NCBI RefSeq assembly: GCF_900105625.1
Contig: NZ_FNSD01000001.1
Span: 3,224,001 to 3,288,000 of the forward strand
Origin: Terriglobus roseus
GTDB lineage: Bacteria; Acidobacteriota; Terriglobia; Terriglobales; Acidobacteriaceae
Direction of reading: 5' to 3'
DNA length: 64,000 nt
Each line of letters begins with the position of its first letter. The first letter of the stretch is position 1. The position numbers and the translations under genes were made by a program. Positions 7,637 through 18,594 of this stretch are shown here, piece by piece. The notes under the pieces are model-generated. The model made no database searches. It saw nothing but the letters and a program-made list of their open reading frames with translations, and had not been told where the DNA came from.

Positions 7637-8488
7637 CTACCGCGAGCTCAGGCCAGTTTCGTGACGGCCTCTGGAGACGAGCACTACAGCAGCAATCACG
7701 ATGGAGAGTGCTAAGCCAGCCCCAAACTCAGAGGTAATGTATTTGGCCGCGCCGACCGGAGCCGTCAGCGGATCGTAGATGCCCTGAACGAAGGTATTGT
7801 GGCTTGCGTGGATAAGAACACAAGGCCAGAGGCTGCCGGACTGTAGCCGCAGGTAGCCCATGAGGTACGCCATCGCGACCACGCCCACAGTGAAACACGT
7901 CATGGCGAAGAAGGGATTGGTGCCGACGTTGTAATCAGCCCAGAGCAGCCCGGGGAAGTGCCAGACCGCCCAGATCGCTCCCGAGATGAGGCATGCGCCG
8001 TGGAAGCCAAACCGTTGATGCAGACGGGGAAACAGAAAGCCACGCCAGCCCAGTTCCTCACCCAGCGCCCACACGCATGTGGCGATTACATTGACGGTGA
8101 ATAACAGCGGTAGAGCGACGGCAAAGGTTCCAAAGACAGGCCACTGTCTCAGTCCGTACATGCCAGACATGGTGGCTTCGAAGCTTTGCAGCGAAAGCGC
8201 GCCGTGGATCGCCAGCCATGTGATCAGGTAGACGGGTGCGGCATAGAGCAGTGGAAGGAAGTACGCGAGCTTCAGGAACCGCGGTGCGGGCCAACTCCAG
8301 CCCAGGCTTCCGACCGGGATTCGGAGCACGAAGCAGGTACAAAGCGCAGCGAACCCGGGGCACCACATCGTGAACCTGCTCAGTGGCGCATCCATGTGGT
8401 GGCTGTGAATCACAAGCGCGTATGCGGCTGCGCTGAAGAGACCGAGGAAAGCGAAGAAGACGGGCAGTTGCTTATTCAAATTGCGCAC
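7637..8488 (-). CDS. CPBP-family intramembrane metalloprotease
   Basis: About 283 residues with seven to eight membrane helices. The CPBP (CAAX protease/Abi) motifs are clear: ALGEELGWRGFLFPRL (EExxxR), AIWAVWHFPGLLW and CVLIHASHNTF, whose Glu and His residues form the membrane metal site. The start is uncertain. I chose GTG 8488; the frame stays open to TTG 8548, inside the end of the upstream TetR gene, and no good ribosome site precedes either. The gene follows the TetR regulator on the same strand and may be co-transcribed with it. The substrate is unknown. Confidence 0.82.
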   Translation of the reverse strand: MRNLNKQLPVFFAFLGLFSAAAYALVIHSHHMDAPLSRFTMWCPGFAALCTCFVLRIPVGSLGWSWPAPRFLKLAYFLPLLYAAPVYLITWLAIHGALSLQSFEATMSGMYGLRQWPVFGTFAVALPLLFTVNVIATCVWALGEELGWRGFLFPRLHQRFGFHGACLISGAIWAVWHFPGLLWADYNVGTNPFFAMTCFTVGVVAMAYLMGYLRLQSGSLWPCVLIHASHNTFVQGIYDPLTAPVGAAKYITSEFGAGLALSIVIAAVVLVSRGRHETGLSSR

Positions 8489-8531
8489 TCTGATGCTACG
8501 AAGTTGGAAATCATTTGTTCCCTCCGGCTTG

Positions 8532-9143
8532 TTACTTGGCAAGAACAAGGGACATGTAGCTGCGGGCGTCTTTCAGAAGTTCTCTGCGTGATACGCCAGC
8601 CTTGGCGCGAAGCAGCAATCCCTGCATCAGGTCGATGAGCGCACGGGCTCGCACCTTCGCCGACAACGTGCGAGTCAGGCGGCCGGCCTTCATCTCCTGC
8701 TCAAACCTTTGTGCGAAGACATCAGCGCTCGCAGTAAGGCCCTTCGCAAAATAAGAGCGGATCTCGATTACTCGCTCCGACTGTCCGAGCGCCGCGGCAG
8801 CCATCATGCATCCGCCGCGCGCTTCGCCCGTAGCGGTGTCGACAGTGGCGACGCAGAAGGCGGTCACTGCCTTGTGGATGTCCGGCTCCGCCTGGAACGC
8901 CGCGATCATGGGAGCACCATAGGTCGTTGCATAACGTTCGACCGCCTTGAGCAGCAAGGTCGGCTTGTCGCCAAAGGCGCGGTACAGCGCAGGTTTTGTG
9001 ACGTGCACGGCTCGCGCGATCCGTTCGACATCCACGCCTTCATACCCATGCTCCCAAAACATCTCCACGGCACGGTCAAGGGCATCCTCAGGCAGAAAAG
9101 CCTGAGGCCGCCCGGGGGCCCGTCTGTCTGTATTAGTTACCAT
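8532..9143 (-). CDS. TetR-family transcriptional regulator
   Basis: 203 residues from ATG 9143, preceded at good spacing by AAGGAG; an in-frame start at 9206 is less likely. The N-terminal helix-turn-helix reads GVDVERIARAVHVTKPALYRAF (broken here for reference: VERIARAV, VTKPALYRAF) near residues 35-56, after GRPQAFLPEDALDRAVEMFW. The C-terminal half is a ligand-binding domain with TATGEARGGCMMAAAA. It is divergent from an azoreductase gene, with a short palindrome between them, so it probably represses that gene and itself. Confidence 0.9.
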   Translation of the reverse strand: MVTNTDRRAPGRPQAFLPEDALDRAVEMFWEHGYEGVDVERIARAVHVTKPALYRAFGDKPTLLLKAVERYATTYGAPMIAAFQAEPDIHKAVTAFCVATVDTATGEARGGCMMAAAALGQSERVIEIRSYFAKGLTASADVFAQRFEQEMKAGRLTRTLSAKVRARALIDLMQGLLLRAKAGVSRRELLKDARSYMSLVLAK

Positions 9144-9179
9144 CGCGTACGAAACTCCTTGCAGCGTTCTTCTGATTAT

Positions 9180-9195
9180 CGTACTCTGTCGTACG
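9180..9195. promoter_or_regulatory. Candidate TetR operator between regulator and azoreductase
   Basis: CGTAC-TCTGTC-GTACG is a perfect five-base dyad in the divergent intergenic region (9144-9289). Part of it (CGTAC) recurs at 9145-9150. Operator function is inferred from position only. Confidence 0.4.
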
Positions 9196-9289
9196 GAATA
9201 CCTCAAGAGTGAATCGGGTCATCGGAACGCAGTCTGACCGTTTCTGGAAACGCTCTCCAACTTCAACTTCCAACCGAAAGGTATGAGTT

Positions 9290-9916
9290 ATGTCGACCCT
9301 GCTTGCCCTGGACGTGAGTCCTCGCGGCGACCGTTCGATCTCTCGCGCACTTGGAAAGCATTTCGTCGGCGGATGGCAAGCGCTTAACCCAGATGGGACC
9401 GTGATCTATCGCGACCTGAATGCATCACGCATTCCCTACATGGACAACGACTGGATCGGAGGCGTGTATGCTCCGGCAGAAGTGGAGCGGACACCCGAGA
9501 TGCACAGAGCGCTGGCGCTCTCAGCCGAGTTGATCGCCGAGCTTCAGGCGGCTGACGTGCTCTTCATCAGCACGCCGATGTACAACTTCACGATCCCTGC
9601 CGTACTGAAGTCATGGCTCGATTACGTCGTGCGGCCCGGCTATACCTTCCAGCTCGCGCCAGGCTGGCCCGGCATGCTGAAGAACAAGAGAGCCAAGCTG
9701 ATTGTGGTGTCGCGCGACAGTTATGAGGAAGGCCAACCCACCGAGACTGAAGACCATGTGACGCCAGTACTACGCAAAGTACTTAGCTTTATGGGAATCA
9801 ACGAACTGGATGTGGTGCGGGCAGGAGGTAGCCTCGCCGTGAATCTTGGGAAAGTTCGACTCGAAGATCACCTGAAGCACTATGCTCCTGCGGTGGCAGC
9901 GCTCGCAGGCAGCTGA
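9290..9916 (+). CDS. azoR: FMN-dependent NADH-azoreductase
   Basis: 208 residues, the normal size for AzoR/AcpD flavodoxin-fold quinone and azo-compound reductases. The N-terminus LDVSPRGDRSISRALGKHF binds the FMN phosphate, and STPMYNFTIPAVLKSWLDYVVRPG (STPMYNFTIP, then LKSWLDYV) is the conserved FMN-isoalloxazine loop. A ribosome site GAAAGG precedes the ATG. It is divergently paired with a TetR regulator, a common arrangement in which electrophiles or quinones induce the reductase. In the 186 bases after the gene nothing convincing was found. Confidence 0.9.
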   Translation: MSTLLALDVSPRGDRSISRALGKHFVGGWQALNPDGTVIYRDLNASRIPYMDNDWIGGVYAPAEVERTPEMHRALALSAELIAELQAADVLFISTPMYNFTIPAVLKSWLDYVVRPGYTFQLAPGWPGMLKNKRAKLIVVSRDSYEEGQPTETEDHVTPVLRKVLSFMGINELDVVRAGGSLAVNLGKVRLEDHLKHYAPAVAALAGS

Positions 9917-10102
9917 CTTGATCGAGGAGGAGTCCCTGCTGCGGCACGGGAAGACCGGCGCAGCAAGGATGCTCGTGATGCTCGATGCCCAGGCGCTGTA
10001 AGTCAGCCATAAAGCTGGCTTGTGCGTTCAATCGATGCAGGGCGATAGCCAACGCGATCATCGGCCTCGGTAGCCCTTTCGAACCGGAGCACGATGCAGG
10101 CT

Positions 10103-11800
10103 CTAGTGGGCGTCGAGTGTGATCTTGCCAATGATCTTTGGCGGCCGTTTCAGCAGCAAGACCAGCGGCAGCAGGCAGGCCAGCACATACGCGAACAGCC
10201 GGAACTGGTCCATGTAGGCCAGCAGGGAGGCCTGCGTCTGCACCTGGTGGTAGACCATTGCCAGGCCTGCGTAGCTGCGGTCGGCCGCGTCTCCACCCAC
10301 GGCCGCGCTGGCGGACTGTACAGCCTGCATCGCGAGCGGATTCGATGCGGAGATATTTGCCGCGAGATACGTCTGGTGCTGCTGTGTCGTGCGCTGAAGA
10401 AAGGTGCTCGACAGCGCAATGCCGATCGATCCGCCTTCATTGCGCACCAGCGCGTAGATACCTGCTGCATTGCTGCTCTGATCCGCTGGCAGGAAGCGGA
10501 ACATGATGGTGCTGAGCGGGACCGTGGTCATCCCAAGGCCCATGACCTGCACAATGCGCGGCCAGACCAGGCTGTGTTCGCCTACGCTCAGGTTCAGCAA
10601 GGAGCACCAGTAGGTGCCGGCCGTCATGGTGATGATGCCCATCGCGATAAGTCTGCGAGCATCCGAGCCTCGGCTCATAAGCCAGCCCACGAAGGGCACC
10701 TCAAGCATCGTGACAAGGCCCGCGGGTGACACGGCGAGGCCGGCTGTCGTCGCGTCGTACCCCATCAGTTCCTGCATGTACTGCGGCAGCAGAAAGGTCG
10801 ATGCATACAGGGCCGTGTACATGCCCAACACGATCGTGCAGCAGAAGAGGAAGTTCCGTTCCTTCAGCAGCCGCAGGTTCACCACGGGGTTGGGCGTATA
10901 AAGTTCCCACGCGATGGCGCCGACGATGGCGATGCCTGCAACGATCGCGGTCCAGGTGATGAAGGTGCTGCCGAACCAGTCCAGTTCCTGTCCGCGATCG
11001 AGCACAATCTCCGTCGCCGCAAGGCCGATGCTCACCAGCGCGAGACCGGTACCGTCGATCCGAATCTTCTTGCCCTTGTTGGCTTTGCGCGCGGCGGTCA
11101 GATGTGGCGGATCGACCAGCACCATGCGCGTGAAGATCGCGCACAGAACACCCACTGGAATGTTGATGTAGAAGATCCAGCGCCACGAATAGTTGTCGGT
11201 GATCCACCCACCCAGCGTCGGGCCAAGCACCGGTGCGCACAGAATCGCGACCGTATAAACCGCCATGGCCATGCCACGCTTCTCCCCAGGAAACGCATCG
11301 GCAAGAATCGCCTGCACCGACGGCTGCAGACCGCCACCACTTAACCCCTGCAACACGCGGAAGACCACCAGCGCGCCCAGCGTCGGCGCAATGCCGCATG
11401 CGGCTGAGAACACGGTGAACATGACCACGGAAATCAGGTAAAAGTTCTTGCGGCCAATGACACTAGAGATCCATCCGCTGATCGGCAGGATGATGGCGTT
11501 TGCGACCAGGTAGCTGGTCAGCACCCACGTACTCTCATCCTGTGACGCGGAGAGACTGCCCGCAATGTGCGGCAGCGCAACGTTCGCAATGGAGGTATCC
11601 AGCACCTCCATGAACGTGCCCATGGTGACAACCAGCGCAATAATCCACGGATTGAAGACGCGAACCGGCGGCGCCTGGGTCTCAAGCGGCACGCCCGGCT
11701 CAAAGCGTGCGGCAGAGGGCGCCAGCGGCGCTTCGGCGCGGTCCGCGGCGTCTTCAAACGGATGGGATTCGATCTCGGGGTCCTGCGTAGATGACTGCAT
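10103..11800 (-). CDS. DHA2-family MFS multidrug efflux permease (EmrB/QacA type)
   Basis: 565 residues with about 14 membrane helices. VLDTSIANVALPHIAGSL is the DHA2 motif in helix 1, followed by TSYLVANAIILPISGW and WITDNYSWRWIFYINIPVG, all characteristic of EmrB/QacA proton-driven exporters. About 55 polar cytoplasmic residues precede the first helix. No EmrA-like adaptor is next to it. A divergent TetR gene starts 75 bases away with a dyad operator in between, which suggests drug- or toxin-inducible efflux. Confidence 0.9.
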   Translation of the reverse strand: MQSSTQDPEIESHPFEDAADRAEAPLAPSAARFEPGVPLETQAPPVRVFNPWIIALVVTMGTFMEVLDTSIANVALPHIAGSLSASQDESTWVLTSYLVANAIILPISGWISSVIGRKNFYLISVVMFTVFSAACGIAPTLGALVVFRVLQGLSGGGLQPSVQAILADAFPGEKRGMAMAVYTVAILCAPVLGPTLGGWITDNYSWRWIFYINIPVGVLCAIFTRMVLVDPPHLTAARKANKGKKIRIDGTGLALVSIGLAATEIVLDRGQELDWFGSTFITWTAIVAGIAIVGAIAWELYTPNPVVNLRLLKERNFLFCCTIVLGMYTALYASTFLLPQYMQELMGYDATTAGLAVSPAGLVTMLEVPFVGWLMSRGSDARRLIAMGIITMTAGTYWCSLLNLSVGEHSLVWPRIVQVMGLGMTTVPLSTIMFRFLPADQSSNAAGIYALVRNEGGSIGIALSSTFLQRTTQQHQTYLAANISASNPLAMQAVQSASAAVGGDAADRSYAGLAMVYHQVQTQASLLAYMDQFRLFAYVLACLLPLVLLLKRPPKIIGKITLDAH

Positions 11801-11811
11801 GGTCAGAAAAA

Positions 11812-11825
11812 TGACTACTCAGTCA
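11812..11825. promoter_or_regulatory. Candidate TetR operator for the efflux pump
   Basis: TGACT-ACTC-AGTCA is a perfect five-base inverted repeat 12 bases upstream of the efflux gene start, in the 75-bp region shared with the divergent TetR gene. Confidence 0.5.
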
Positions 11826-11875
11826 GTTAGATTCTTTCAGACAGTTGCCGGATTCACTGTGATAGCTTCAGTTGC

Positions 11876-12502
11876 GTGAAATCCACCAGGGCTGCTACTC
11901 CCGGCAAGAAGGCAAAGACCGTGTCCCCGCGGCAGATGCTCACCGATCTGCGGCGCGGCGAAATCATCGCCGCGGCCATGAAGGTCTTTGCAAAGAAGGG
12001 CTTTAGCGAGGCACGCGCCGAGGATGTCGCAGCGCAGGCCGGCATCGCCAAGGGAACGCTCTATCTTTATTTCGATTCCAAGGAAGCCATCTACGAAGCC
12101 GCACTGAAGCACGCCATGACTGCCCTGGGCGCGACCGTGGCGGCGCGCGTGGGTGCTGCAGCCACGGCCGAGGAACGTATTCGCGCCTGGGTCGGCGCAC
12201 GCATTGATTTCTGGGGAGGCCAGGGCGACCTCTACCGCATGATCCTGACGCTGGGCCGCGAGAAAAAGCATCGCAAACAAACCGCGACGCTGCTGCGAGA
12301 GAGCGTCGATAGCTTCATGAATGTCTTGCGGATGTCGGTTGCATCGGGGGAGTTGAAGGACAGGCCGCTGGAGCCGATTAGCTGGACCGTGCTGGACATG
12401 ATCCGCGGTGCGAACGAGCGGCGCATCGACGGCCTCTCAATCCACGATGCAGGCAGTGATACCGAAGGGATCGTAGAGACCGTGATGCGCTACTTCGCGT
12501 AA
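11876..12502 (+). CDS. TetR-family transcriptional regulator of the efflux pump
   Basis: 208 residues from GTG 11876. The helix-turn-helix lies at about 28-62: IIAAAMKVFAKKGFSEAR, then VAAQAGIAKGTLYLYF and DSKEAIYEAALKH, a textbook TetR DNA-binding domain. The C-terminal part is a helical ligand domain (YRMILTLGREKKHRKQ). It is divergent from the DHA2 transporter and is the likely repressor binding the dyad at 11812-11825. No strong ribosome site precedes the GTG, so the start is moderately sure. Confidence 0.88.
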   Translation: MKSTRAATPGKKAKTVSPRQMLTDLRRGEIIAAAMKVFAKKGFSEARAEDVAAQAGIAKGTLYLYFDSKEAIYEAALKHAMTALGATVAARVGAAATAEERIRAWVGARIDFWGGQGDLYRMILTLGREKKHRKQTATLLRESVDSFMNVLRMSVASGELKDRPLEPISWTVLDMIRGANERRIDGLSIHDAGSDTEGIVETVMRYFA

Positions 12503-12670
12503 CTACCGCGCGCTGGGCGTCAGGTTATAAGGCGTCGAAGTGCTGTTGCCATCGACCGTGTAGCCGACGGTCTGCTCGGGGCTCGACGAAGCCGCGCTCA
12601 CCGTACCCGTCATCATCAGGGCTGCATCCAGTACCAGGGCCGTCGCCAACATCCATTTCAGCAGGTTCAT
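12503..12670 (-). CDS. Small secreted peptide (55 residues), unknown function
   Basis: A 55-codon gene starts at ATG 12670 with a perfect AAGGAGG seven bases upstream, stronger than most sites in the window. Residues 1-26 form a signal peptide (MNLLKWMLATALVLDAALMM, then TGTVSA, cleavage likely after the second A of VSAA). The mature peptide of about 29 residues is Ser/Thr-rich (SSSPEQTVGYTVDGNSTSTP) without Cys. Its stop is adjacent to the stop of the convergent TetR gene. I know no family. The strong ribosome site and signal peptide argue that it is real. Confidence 0.6.
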   Translation of the reverse strand: MNLLKWMLATALVLDAALMMTGTVSAASSSPEQTVGYTVDGNSTSTPYNLTPSAR

Positions 12671-12793
12671 CCGGTCTACCTCCTTGACTTCTTGAAGACT
12701 AGACCTTTGGATGCACTGCCTTCTACGGGAAAGAACTTCCGAAAGGCCGTGAAAAGGTGGGATTTCAGGAAGTCTTTGCCCATTTTCGCGCGT

Positions 12794-15100
<2,307 letters not shown>

Positions 15101-15158
15101 TCATCGGAGGGCTGGGAAAGCGCGCACTTTCAGCGCGCGTCGCCGACGGTTTTGCCCG

Positions 15159-15620
15159 TCACGAATCGAGCAGATCCGGCCATCCGCCGGTCGGTTCCAC
15201 CCACATCGCACGGGCCCGCTGGTCCTTCACCACATCGAAGTCGTACAGCAACGCGTGCAGATCGCGGCGCGGCCCGTAGCGCTCCACGGCAAGCTGCACA
15301 AACGCGAGTCGCGAGGTGCCATGCGAGGCCCGCAGGAGACGCACAAGGACCCCGATCCACATGCGCGTGAGCGTTTCGTGATAACCACTGGTCGCTGAAT
15401 TAACGCCGCCGATGGCTTGGTTATAGGCGCGTACGCGGTCGCGCATGTGCCCCATGGCGCGCGCTTCGCCGAACAGGTAGACGTAATGGGCTCCGGCGAC
15501 CAGGTGCCCCTCGTGCGTCCATCGCGACTTGGGCAGGCTGCCTGCCTCAAACGCACGCAAAAATGCATCGAGTTCTTCCACGCTCGCGGGCGCTTGATGG
15601 GGATCGGTTTCAGGCGTCAT
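15159..15620 (-). CDS. Conserved-looking hypothetical protein
   Basis: 153 residues from ATG 15620 (an open frame continues to 15737 without a plausible start). The sequence has a helical, His-containing core: SRWTHEGHLVAGAHYVYLFGE, better cited as THEGHLVAGAHY near 40-52, and YHETLTRMWIGVLVRLL near 85. The regular spacing of His and Arg residues suggests a folded domain rather than a spurious frame, and proteins with this WTHxxHL motif occur widely without known function. It lies alone between ligA and the 120-bp element. Confidence 0.65.
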   Translation of the reverse strand: MTPETDPHQAPASVEELDAFLRAFEAGSLPKSRWTHEGHLVAGAHYVYLFGEARAMGHMRDRVRAYNQAIGGVNSATSGYHETLTRMWIGVLVRLLRASHGTSRLAFVQLAVERYGPRRDLHALLYDFDVVKDQRARAMWVEPTGGWPDLLDS

Positions 15621-16040
15621 CTGGGCAGTATCGCCCAGTGTGAGCCGCAATGCTTTCAGTGGACTAAAGGCGCGATCTATAGAACGTCCGCGGTCGACCG
15701 AATGCGTGGCATTCGGGAGCCGGAAGGTCCCTTGCATGTCGGCATAACAATGCTGTCAAGAGGCAAAACTTGTAACTGCATTGGAAGCAATGACTTACGG
15801 GTGGCCGGTATTTCCGCGGAAATCGCTACAATAGATATAGAGCTCTTTCCAGCGGACGCCGCACCTCCCATTGCGGCGCTAAGTCCTTTGGAATCTAATT
15901 TTTACCCGTAAGTCCTTTGGAATCTAATTTTTGCCGATCCGGGAATCGTCAACTCCTTTGGAATCTGATTTTTACGGGTTTCAGGGGGAGGGGTACCCCC
16001 CTCTGCCGACAGACTTGCCACACCACAGAAAGAAGTCCGA
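15621..16040. other. 420-bp intergenic region with a three-unit repeat element
   Basis: No gene is seen. The second half holds the 120-bp element described separately. A possible -10 word TACAAT lies at about 15828 without a matching -35. The serA start is 41 bases beyond the element. Confidence 0.5.
15881..16000 (+). repeat. 120-bp dispersed element, copy 1 (three imperfect units plus GGTACC palindrome)
   Basis: Three units of 29, 41 and 50 bases start at 15881, 15910 and 15951. Each begins AAGTCCTTTGGAATCTAATT or close to it and continues with a T-run. The last ends in GGGGGAGGGGTACCCCC. A diverged copy with exactly the same three unit lengths lies in opposite orientation at 30281-30400. 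Confidence 0.75.
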
Positions 16041-17633
16041 ATGAAGATTGTTATCGCCGAGAAGGTATCCCCCGCAACGCTCGCCGTCTTTCAGCAGGAG
16101 CCTTCGTGGCAGATTGTGACTGCCGATAAGATCACCAGCCTGGAAGCTGAGCTGGCCGCTGCGGATGCGCTCGTTGTCCGCAGCGCCGTTCAGGTGGACG
16201 CAGCCCTGCTGGAGCACGCTCCCAAGCTGCGGGTGATTGGACGCGCCGGTGTTGGCGTGGACAACATTGACGCGGATGCCGCAACCAAGCGCGGGATCGT
16301 GGTGATGAACACGCCCGGTGCGAACGCCGTGGCCGTGGCCGAGCTGACGCTGGGCCTGATGGTCACGATGGCTCGCCAGATCCCGAAGGCGACCGCCGCA
16401 CTGCATAACGGCAAGTGGGAGAAGAAGAGCCTGCAGGGCACCGAACTCCGCAACAAGACGCTGGGTATCGTGGGCCTGGGCCGCATCGGCCTTGAGGTTG
16501 CGCGCCGTGCGCGTGCCTTCGGCATGGACTTGATCGGCTACGATCCCTTCGTTGCCCCCGTCATCGCGCGTGAGAACGGTGTGACGCTCGTCGACATTGA
16601 CACCATCTTCAAGCAGTCGGACTACCTGACACTGCACGTCGGCTTGACACCGCAGACGGACGGCCTCATCAATGAGCACTCCATCGCCATCATGAAGAAA
16701 GGCATCCGCATCGTGAACTGCGCGCGCGGTGAGCTCATCGTGGATGAGGCGCTGGTGGAAGGCCTCAAGAGCGGCAAGGTTGGCGGCGCAGCACTGGACG
16801 TCTTCCGCACCGAGCCCCTGAAGAGCTCCTCGTACTTCGGTCTGGACAACGTCATCCTCACGCCGCACCTTGGCGGATCGACCGACGAGGCGCAGGAGGC
16901 CATCGGCATCCAGCTTGCGGACCAGGTCAGCGCCTACCTGAAGGACGGTGTGGTGCAGAACGCGGTCAACGTACCCTCGCTCAGCCGCGAAGAGTATGTC
17001 GAGGTCGCACCGTACATCGATCTTGCGCTACGTCTCGGCACCTTCCTGGGCCACGCAACGCCCGGCAACCTGGAAAACATGGAGATCGCCTACTCGGGTC
17101 GTCTCGCCTCCGGCAAGACCGACCTCATCCGCAATGCGATCCTCGCGGGTGTACTGAACGATTCCGATGTGAACAGCATTAACGCCACGTCAGTCGCAGC
17201 GGAACGCGGTATCCGCATCCAGGAAGACAAGAAGGAATTCGCCAGCGGCGGCGCCGGATCTGTCCTGAAGCTCATCCTGCATGCTGCCGAGGGGGAGGCC
17301 TCCGCGTCTGCAACGGTGCTGCATGGCAACGCACCACGCCTGCTCTCGCTGGATGGCATTGACATCGAAGCGCCGTTGACCGGAACACTGCTGGCAATTC
17401 GAAATCATGATGTCCCAGGCGTCATCGGCCGCATCGGAACGGTGCTGGGCGAGCATGGTGTGAACATCGCCAACTTCGCACTGGGCCGCAGCGTACGCAG
17501 CCAGAGGGTCCCGCAGGGCCAGGCGCTTGCCGTTGTGCAGATCGAAGCTTCGCCGGCAAAGGTCGCCGACGTTGTTGCTGCCCTGCGCAAGGTAGATGCC
17601 ATCGCCAGCGTGCGCGCCATCGAACTGCCCTAA
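16041..17633 (+). CDS. serA: D-3-phosphoglycerate dehydrogenase
   Basis: 530 residues, the long form of the enzyme that opens serine synthesis (3-phosphoglycerate to 3-phosphohydroxypyruvate, NAD-dependent). Visible parts: N-terminal substrate domain, NAD-binding GIVGLGRIGLEVARRA (142-157), catalytic Arg229 (NCARGEL), Glu258 (VFRTEP) and His276 (LTPHLGGS), an intervening ASB domain and a C-terminal ACT domain (HDVPGVIGRIGTVLGEHGVN) for serine feedback. The gene follows a dispersed repeat element and precedes an FmdB-like gene by 27 bases, so the two are probably co-transcribed. Confidence 0.95.
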   Translation: MKIVIAEKVSPATLAVFQQEPSWQIVTADKITSLEAELAAADALVVRSAVQVDAALLEHAPKLRVIGRAGVGVDNIDADAATKRGIVVMNTPGANAVAVAELTLGLMVTMARQIPKATAALHNGKWEKKSLQGTELRNKTLGIVGLGRIGLEVARRARAFGMDLIGYDPFVAPVIARENGVTLVDIDTIFKQSDYLTLHVGLTPQTDGLINEHSIAIMKKGIRIVNCARGELIVDEALVEGLKSGKVGGAALDVFRTEPLKSSSYFGLDNVILTPHLGGSTDEAQEAIGIQLADQVSAYLKDGVVQNAVNVPSLSREEYVEVAPYIDLALRLGTFLGHATPGNLENMEIAYSGRLASGKTDLIRNAILAGVLNDSDVNSINATSVAAERGIRIQEDKKEFASGGAGSVLKLILHAAEGEASASATVLHGNAPRLLSLDGIDIEAPLTGTLLAIRNHDVPGVIGRIGTVLGEHGVNIANFALGRSVRSQRVPQGQALAVVQIEASPAKVADVVAALRKVDAIASVRAIELP

Positions 17634-17660
17634 CCAGCACCGAACGAGAGGAGAGCTCTT

Positions 17661-18002
17661 ATGCCGATCTACGAGTACAAATGCAACGATTGCGGACGCG
17701 CGCTGGAGAAGCGGCAGAAGTTCTCGGACCCCGAGCTGACGGAGTGTCCGCACTGCGGAGGACGCCTGGAGAAGCAGATCAGTGCGCCTTCATTCCAGTT
17801 CGCGGGCGGTGGATGGTACGCGGACGGCTACGGCAATAAGGCCTCTGCGAAATCGGCTTCGAGTGAGAGCAGCAGCCCTTCCAGCGATAGCTCCAGCACG
17901 CCCGCGAGCACGCCGTCACCGGACTCGTCAACAACTGCCAAGCCTGCATCGACACCGTCGGCACCCAGTGCTCCAGCGAGCACCGCAACGCCAACAAAGT
18001 AG
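17661..18002 (+). CDS. FmdB-family zinc ribbon protein
   Basis: 113 residues. MPIYEYKCNDCG and TECPHCGGRLEKQISAP form the FmdB zinc ribbon with Cys8, 11, 29 and 32; FQFAGGGWYADGY follows as in the family. From about residue 62 the protein is a low-complexity Ser/Pro/Thr/Ala tail, probably disordered. GAGAGGAGAG lies before the ATG. The role of FmdB proteins is not settled (regulatory or ribosome-linked). It follows serA closely. Confidence 0.88.
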   Translation: MPIYEYKCNDCGRALEKRQKFSDPELTECPHCGGRLEKQISAPSFQFAGGGWYADGYGNKASAKSASSESSSPSSDSSSTPASTPSPDSSTTAKPASTPSAPSAPASTATPTK

Positions 18003-18026
18003 AAGCAGCGTAAGACGGAAACACGA

Positions 18027-18060
18027 AGGCCGCAAGGATTGCTCCTTGCGGCCTTTGTAT
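18027..18060. terminator. Rho-independent terminator (bidirectional)
   Basis: AAGGCCGCAAGGA and TCCTTGCGGCCTT form a perfect 13-bp stem with loop TTGC, followed by TGTATTGCTT on the plus strand. It lies between the convergent FmdB-like and DUF6496 genes. Confidence 0.85.
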
Positions 18061-18094
18061 TGCTTCGAGCAGGTGGCTCGTCAGCGTGTGAAGA

Positions 18095-18517
18095 CTACTT
18101 CTTCTTCGGTGCTGGCGGAACCTTCTTGCCGGCCTTGCGAGCTTCGCTCAGACCGATCGCGATTGCCTGCTTCGGGTTCGTGACCTTCTTGCCGCTGCGA
18201 CCGCTCTTCAGCGCGCCCTTCTTCATCTCGCGCATCTCGGTCCCGACCTGTTTGCCTGCAGCGGGTGAGTACTTACGCGTGGTGGTCTTCTTCGCTGCTT
18301 TGGTCGCAGTGGTCTTCTTCGCGACGGTCTTCTTTGCAGGAGCCTTGGTCGCAGTGGTCTTTTTCGCGACGGTCTTCTTTGCAACGACCTTCTTCGCAAC
18401 GGTCTTCTTCGCCGGGGTTGCTACCTTCTTGGCGGTGGTCTTCTTCGCCGGAGCAGCCTTCGTTGCGGTGGTCTTCTTTACTGCGGTCTTCTTAGCGCTT
18501 GCCTTTTTTGTTGCCAT
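18095..18517 (-). CDS. DUF6496 protein with Lys/Ala-rich histone-H1-like region
   Basis: 140 residues from ATG 18517, with GGGAGAAG as ribosome site. Residues 1 to about 82 are repeats of KKT(A/V)xKK and PAKKT, like eukaryotic H1 tails and bacterial nucleoid proteins. Residues about 84-140 form the DUF6496 domain (YSPAAGKQVGTEMREMKKG, then NPKQAIAIGLSEARKAGKK). Nucleic-acid binding or nucleoid compaction is inferred from charge. The DNA is repetitive (GGTCTTCTTCGC repeats on the plus strand), so repeat number may vary between strains. Confidence 0.85.
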   Translation of the reverse strand: MATKKASAKKTAVKKTTATKAAPAKKTTAKKVATPAKKTVAKKVVAKKTVAKKTTATKAPAKKTVAKKTTATKAAKKTTTRKYSPAAGKQVGTEMREMKKGALKSGRSGKKVTNPKQAIAIGLSEARKAGKKVPPAPKKK

Positions 18518-18594
18518 GACTACTTCTCCCTGTGTTGCTTCTTGCATGGTGCTACGCGTTCGGTATTGCACGTGCGCGTTGTGACTCTGTTGCG

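Noticed and set aside
9798-10061. 87-residue frame overlapping the azoreductase end
   Set aside because: Overlaps a confident gene, no start signal; phrases such as LNAQASFMADLQRLG could be a gene remnant but nothing supports it.
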